From NCBI GenBank assembly GCA_001468925.1, contig LDIX01000001.1, positions 96,853-129,714 on the forward strand: 32,862 bases of DNA. Reading direction: 5' to 3'. The notes under the pieces are model-generated. The model did not search any database and was not told the DNA's origin. It saw only the letters and a program-made list of their open reading frames with translations. Position numbers and translations under genes: made by a program. Position 1 is the stretch's first letter; each line of letters begins with the position of its first letter. This DNA is from a candidate division TM6 bacterium UASB340 (GTDB lineage: Bacteria; Babelota; Babeliae; Babelales; UASB340). Positions 30,258 through 32,862 of the stretch are shown one piece after another.

Positions 30258-32044
30258 ATCAAACCCCTGGCCTGTATACCATCTTTAAGTCGGCTAAACA
30301 GCATAAACAAATCTTTTGCTCTTTTTTCATCACCATCTTTTTGAGCATTATGCATTTTTAATTTAATATCCTGCATAATCTGCCTCCAATTTTTCTTGGA
30401 AAAAAGCAACAATAGCTCATCAAAAATCTCTTTTGATTTGCTTTGATCAAACTTTAAGCTACAACCAACCACCCAATCCCTATCCAAGTTATCAAGACTT
30501 TCCAAAAACAAGTTAAATAGATCAGCCGAAGAATTATTATTTAATATAATATTTTGTAATTTTTTTAATAAAATCTGAATATGATCAGAAAAATATTCTA
30601 TTAAATCTTCAGGGACAAAAAACTTATCGGTTTCGTCTATGTTGTTTATTATAACAGAAAATATATGTTCCTCCAAAGAGGTTGATCCATCTATTTTGTT
30701 ATTTTCAATGTTAACATTTTCCTCCAACAGAGGTAAATTTGAATCATCTATATTTTTAGCTATATTTTCAAGAACAATGCCGGTAATGGAAGAAATGGAT
30801 AACCCCATAATTTTTGCAGCTCTATGTATTAAAATTTCTCGTTTCAGCGAGTCATCTATTTTTGCAATCAAGTTTAAAATTTTACGTCCTGTAATCATTT
30901 GATCGGACAAAACAGATTCTGAAAAATTTTGGCCATTTTTATCTATAAAAAATTCAAAAATAGACAAAGCAGAATCTATTAATAAATCCAAATTATGATT
31001 TTTTTCCAAAAATGATGCCGGATCCTCGAAGCTTGGCAACTTAATAACTTTTAATTCAAGATCTACACTCCAACAAAGTTCCGTTAACCGCAATATTGCA
31101 TTTTGCCCTGCGCCATCACCGTCATAAAGAACATAAACGGTATTTGCATATCTTGATAAAAGCCTCAAATGATCAACTGTGCATGCTGTACCCAAAGTTG
31201 CTACAACATTTTTATAGCCATACTTTGTCATAGCAACACAATCTGTATAACCTTCAACCAAAAACAAATACTTTTTTTCCGTTATATAATTTTTGGCTCT
31301 ATCCAAACCAAATAACAATTTACCTTTTAAAAACCAACTTGATTCTTTGCTATTATAATATTTAGCTCTTTCATCCGTAGATCTAAAAATACGCCCGCCA
31401 AAACCACAACATCTTGAAAGTATATCGTTAATTGGAAATATTATTCGTTCTTCAAATGGGGAATATAAAACCGACTTACCCGATACAAGAATTCCTGCAT
31501 CAATAAAATCTTTTGCCATAAGTTTATTTTTTCCGGCAAATTTCAAAAGACTATTTATATTTCTGGCACCACCCGGAAAATATCCTATACCAAAATAATT
31601 TATTAAGTTGTCATCGATATCTCTTTGATGTAAATAATTTAAAGCGTCCGGAGATTGCAATAATTGATCTTTTATCCATTCTGAAAATATATTACACGCA
31701 TTAAAATAGTTATTTTTGGATTCCAAATTTTGACCAAAATTATTTAAAAAATTATCTTTTATTTCCTGCGGCAATTCTATTTTATATCTATCAATAATAT
31801 ATTTTGCCGCTTCAAATTGAGACAAATTTTCTTTTTTAGATATAAATGAAATCAAATCACCTTTAGCATGACAGCCAAAACAATAGAAAATTTGTTTGTC
31901 CGGACTTACGGTAAATGATGCCTCTTTTTCGTGATGAAATGGGCATGGCGCCTTCCAATAATTTCCGGCCTGTTTTAACGGTACGTATTCAGCAATGACA
32001 TCCACAATCGAAAGACTGTTTTTTAAAAAATTAAATATGGGCAT
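30254..32044 (-). CDS. dnaG: DNA primase
   Basis: DnaG lays RNA primers for replication. The N-terminal CHC2 zinc finger has C34, H37, C55 and C58 (CPFH and CFGC). The RNA-polymerase domain includes ERIIFPI (199-205) and [13 protein letters not shown] has Glu264 in LVEGYTD and Asp308/Asp310 in YDGDGAG. The C-terminal 170 residues should bind the replicative helicase. The 596-aa length is usual. It starts seven bases after lgt and overlaps rpoD by four bases; the dnaG-rpoD order is that of the classical macromolecular synthesis operon, here with lgt in front instead of rpsU. Confidence 0.95.
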   Translation of the reverse strand: MPIFNFLKNSLSIVDVIAEYVPLKQAGNYWKAPCPFHHEKEASFTVSPDKQIFYCFGCHAKGDLISFISKKENLSQFEAAKYIIDRYKIELPQEIKDNFLNNFGQNLESKNNYFNACNIFSEWIKDQLLQSPDALNYLHQRDIDDNLINYFGIGYFPGGARNINSLLKFAGKNKLMAKDFIDAGILVSGKSVLYSPFEERIIFPINDILSRCCGFGGRIFRSTDERAKYYNSKESSWFLKGKLLFGLDRAKNYITEKKYLFLVEGYTDCVAMTKYGYKNVVATLGTACTVDHLRLLSRYANTVYVLYDGDGAGQNAILRLTELCWSVDLELKVIKLPSFEDPASFLEKNHNLDLLIDSALSIFEFFIDKNGQNFSESVLSDQMITGRKILNLIAKIDDSLKREILIHRAAKIMGLSISSITGIVLENIAKNIDDSNLPLLEENVNIENNKIDGSTSLEEHIFSVIINNIDETDKFFVPEDLIEYFSDHIQILLKKLQNIILNNNSSADLFNLFLESLDNLDRDWVVGCSLKFDQSKSKEIFDELLLLFSKKNWRQIMQDIKLKMHNAQKDGDEKRAKDLFMLFSRLKDGIQARGLI

Positions 32045-32051
32045 AGTAAAA

Positions 32052-32825
32052 TTACTTTTTTTTACGAATGTAAATCAACGCTACAAATGATAATATTACA
32101 ATAACAAGAGCAACTATTTGATAATAAGAAATCAAATCAAATCCGGAAATAAAATCTCTATCGCCTCTAAAAAAATCTATACAAAACCTAGATAGACTCG
32201 ATAGAAATAAAAAACTGAATATTAATTCTCCATTTTTATGCGAAAAATATTTTGCTCTAAAATAAATAATTAAAAAAACTAAAAAAGAAAAAAAACTGGA
32301 AAAAAGTTGTGTTGGATAAAGTGCTATATTAAGAGGTGCAAGACCGTCAGGATTTGTAAATGTTACTGAACAAAATTTATGTAAACCGGCATGAGCACCA
32401 TAACAACATCCGGCAAAAAAGCACCCTATACGTCCAAAACCTTCAAGTAATCCGGCATAAATGGCAACCAAATCAAAAAGAGGTAAAATTTTAACTTTTT
32501 TAATTTTTAAATAAATTGGCAAAATTAGCAATATACCTAAAACAGAACCCATAATCCCAAACCCACCAATCCATGGATAAAATATTTGTAAATAATTATC
32601 TTTAAAAAGATCCAATTCATATAAAACAAAAATAAGCCTGCCACCAATAATTCCGGCAGAAAGACCTATAAATAAAAGATTTAAAAAATTTTCGTTGGAA
32701 ATCAACTTAATACGTTTTGGATTTTTATATAAAAAATAGCTAAAAAACAAAAAACCCACAGCTATCATAACACCGTAACTGTGGATCCATACAGGTCCGA
32801 AAATATGTAATAATTTTGGATACAT
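32052..32825 (-). CDS. lgt: Prolipoprotein diacylglyceryl transferase
   Basis: Lgt attaches diacylglycerol to the lipobox Cys of prolipoproteins in the inner membrane, the first step of lipoprotein maturation. Motifs are HSYGVM (15-20) in the first helix, GGRLIFVLYE near 61-70, WIGGFGIMGS (85-94) in the place of the essential loop, and GRIGCFFAGCCYG (131-143), the signature with catalytic Arg. Seven membrane helices fit 257 aa. It begins only nine bases after the CCA of a tRNA gene and precedes dnaG by seven bases, so the tRNA, lgt, dnaG and rpoD may be one transcript. AGAGA nearby may serve as ribosome-binding site. Confidence 0.93.
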   Translation of the reverse strand: MYPKLLHIFGPVWIHSYGVMIAVGFLFFSYFLYKNPKRIKLISNENFLNLLFIGLSAGIIGGRLIFVLYELDLFKDNYLQIFYPWIGGFGIMGSVLGILLILPIYLKIKKVKILPLFDLVAIYAGLLEGFGRIGCFFAGCCYGAHAGLHKFCSVTFTNPDGLAPLNIALYPTQLFSSFFSFLVFLIIYFRAKYFSHKNGELIFSFLFLSSLSRFCIDFFRGDRDFISGFDLISYYQIVALVIVILSFVALIYIRKKK

Positions 32826-32834
32826 AAATTCTCT

Positions 32835-32862
32835 TGGTTGCGGGGGCTGGATTTGAACCAGC
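32835..32862 (-). tRNA. Partial tRNA, probably initiator tRNA-fMet (3' end only)
   Basis: On the minus strand the last 28 bases are the T-arm (GCTGG-TTCAAAT-CCAGC), acceptor strand CCCCGCA, discriminator A and CCA. TTCAAATCC followed by CCCCCGCAACCA is the usual 3' end of bacterial initiator tRNA, whose A72 is left unpaired with C1. The anticodon and 5' end lie outside the window, so the identity is inferred. Confidence 0.75.

Overview
The window is AT-rich, densely coded DNA from a Gram-negative-type (diderm) bacterium. BamA, Lgt, an OstA/LptA-like protein and many proteins with signal peptides imply an outer membrane. TGA, TAA and TAG all act as stops, so the standard bacterial code applies. 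Low GC, many short secreted proteins of unknown function, solo GIY-YIG nucleases and dispersed palindromes fit a reduced, host-associated lineage. Candidatus Dependentiae (TM6) is my best guess, but this is inference from gene style and no sequence comparison was run.

Layout. 1-724: tRNA-Arg(ACG), tRNA-Ser(GCT) and tRNA-Ser(TGA) on the plus strand, each followed by a GC-rich palindromic repeat. 725-3122: three small or secreted proteins, including an M48 metallopeptidase. 3123-3571: a solo GIY-YIG nuclease, palindromes and tRNA-Gln(CTG). 3745-9903: a large unknown secreted protein, a membrane-anchored alpha/beta hydrolase and BamA. 9904-10939: a repeat-rich stretch carrying a second GIY-YIG gene framed by palindromes. 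10940-14546: two related secreted/membrane proteins, an OstA/LptA-like protein and MutL. 14596-19653 (minus): two secreted beta-helix-like paralogues on either side of a predicted outer-membrane barrel. 19747-22516 (minus): KtrB, then HEPN/MNT and HigBA-type toxin-antitoxin pairs. 22597-26345: GalE, HisS, CdsA and TruA. 26346-26841: a second repeat-rich stretch. 26842-32825 (minus): a GT4 glycosyltransferase, then lgt-dnaG-rpoD in tight order, with the 3' end of a probable initiator tRNA at the right edge.

Main discovery. The repeats look like an active or recently active system. A GIY-YIG gene (10270-10614), with its own apparent promoter, sits between two GTCATCCCGG-type palindromes. A 137-bp sequence at 26647-26783 keeps the same two ends, the promoter region and the last codons but has lost nearly all of the gene: an autonomous/non-autonomous pair. 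A second palindrome family lies directly behind all four complete tRNA genes, and in two of them the tRNA's own CCA forms the first arm of the palindrome. One palindrome is nested inside another, and one supplies the last nine codons and stop of a glycosyltransferase. A link between the GIY-YIG nucleases and the spread of these palindromes is a testable hypothesis.
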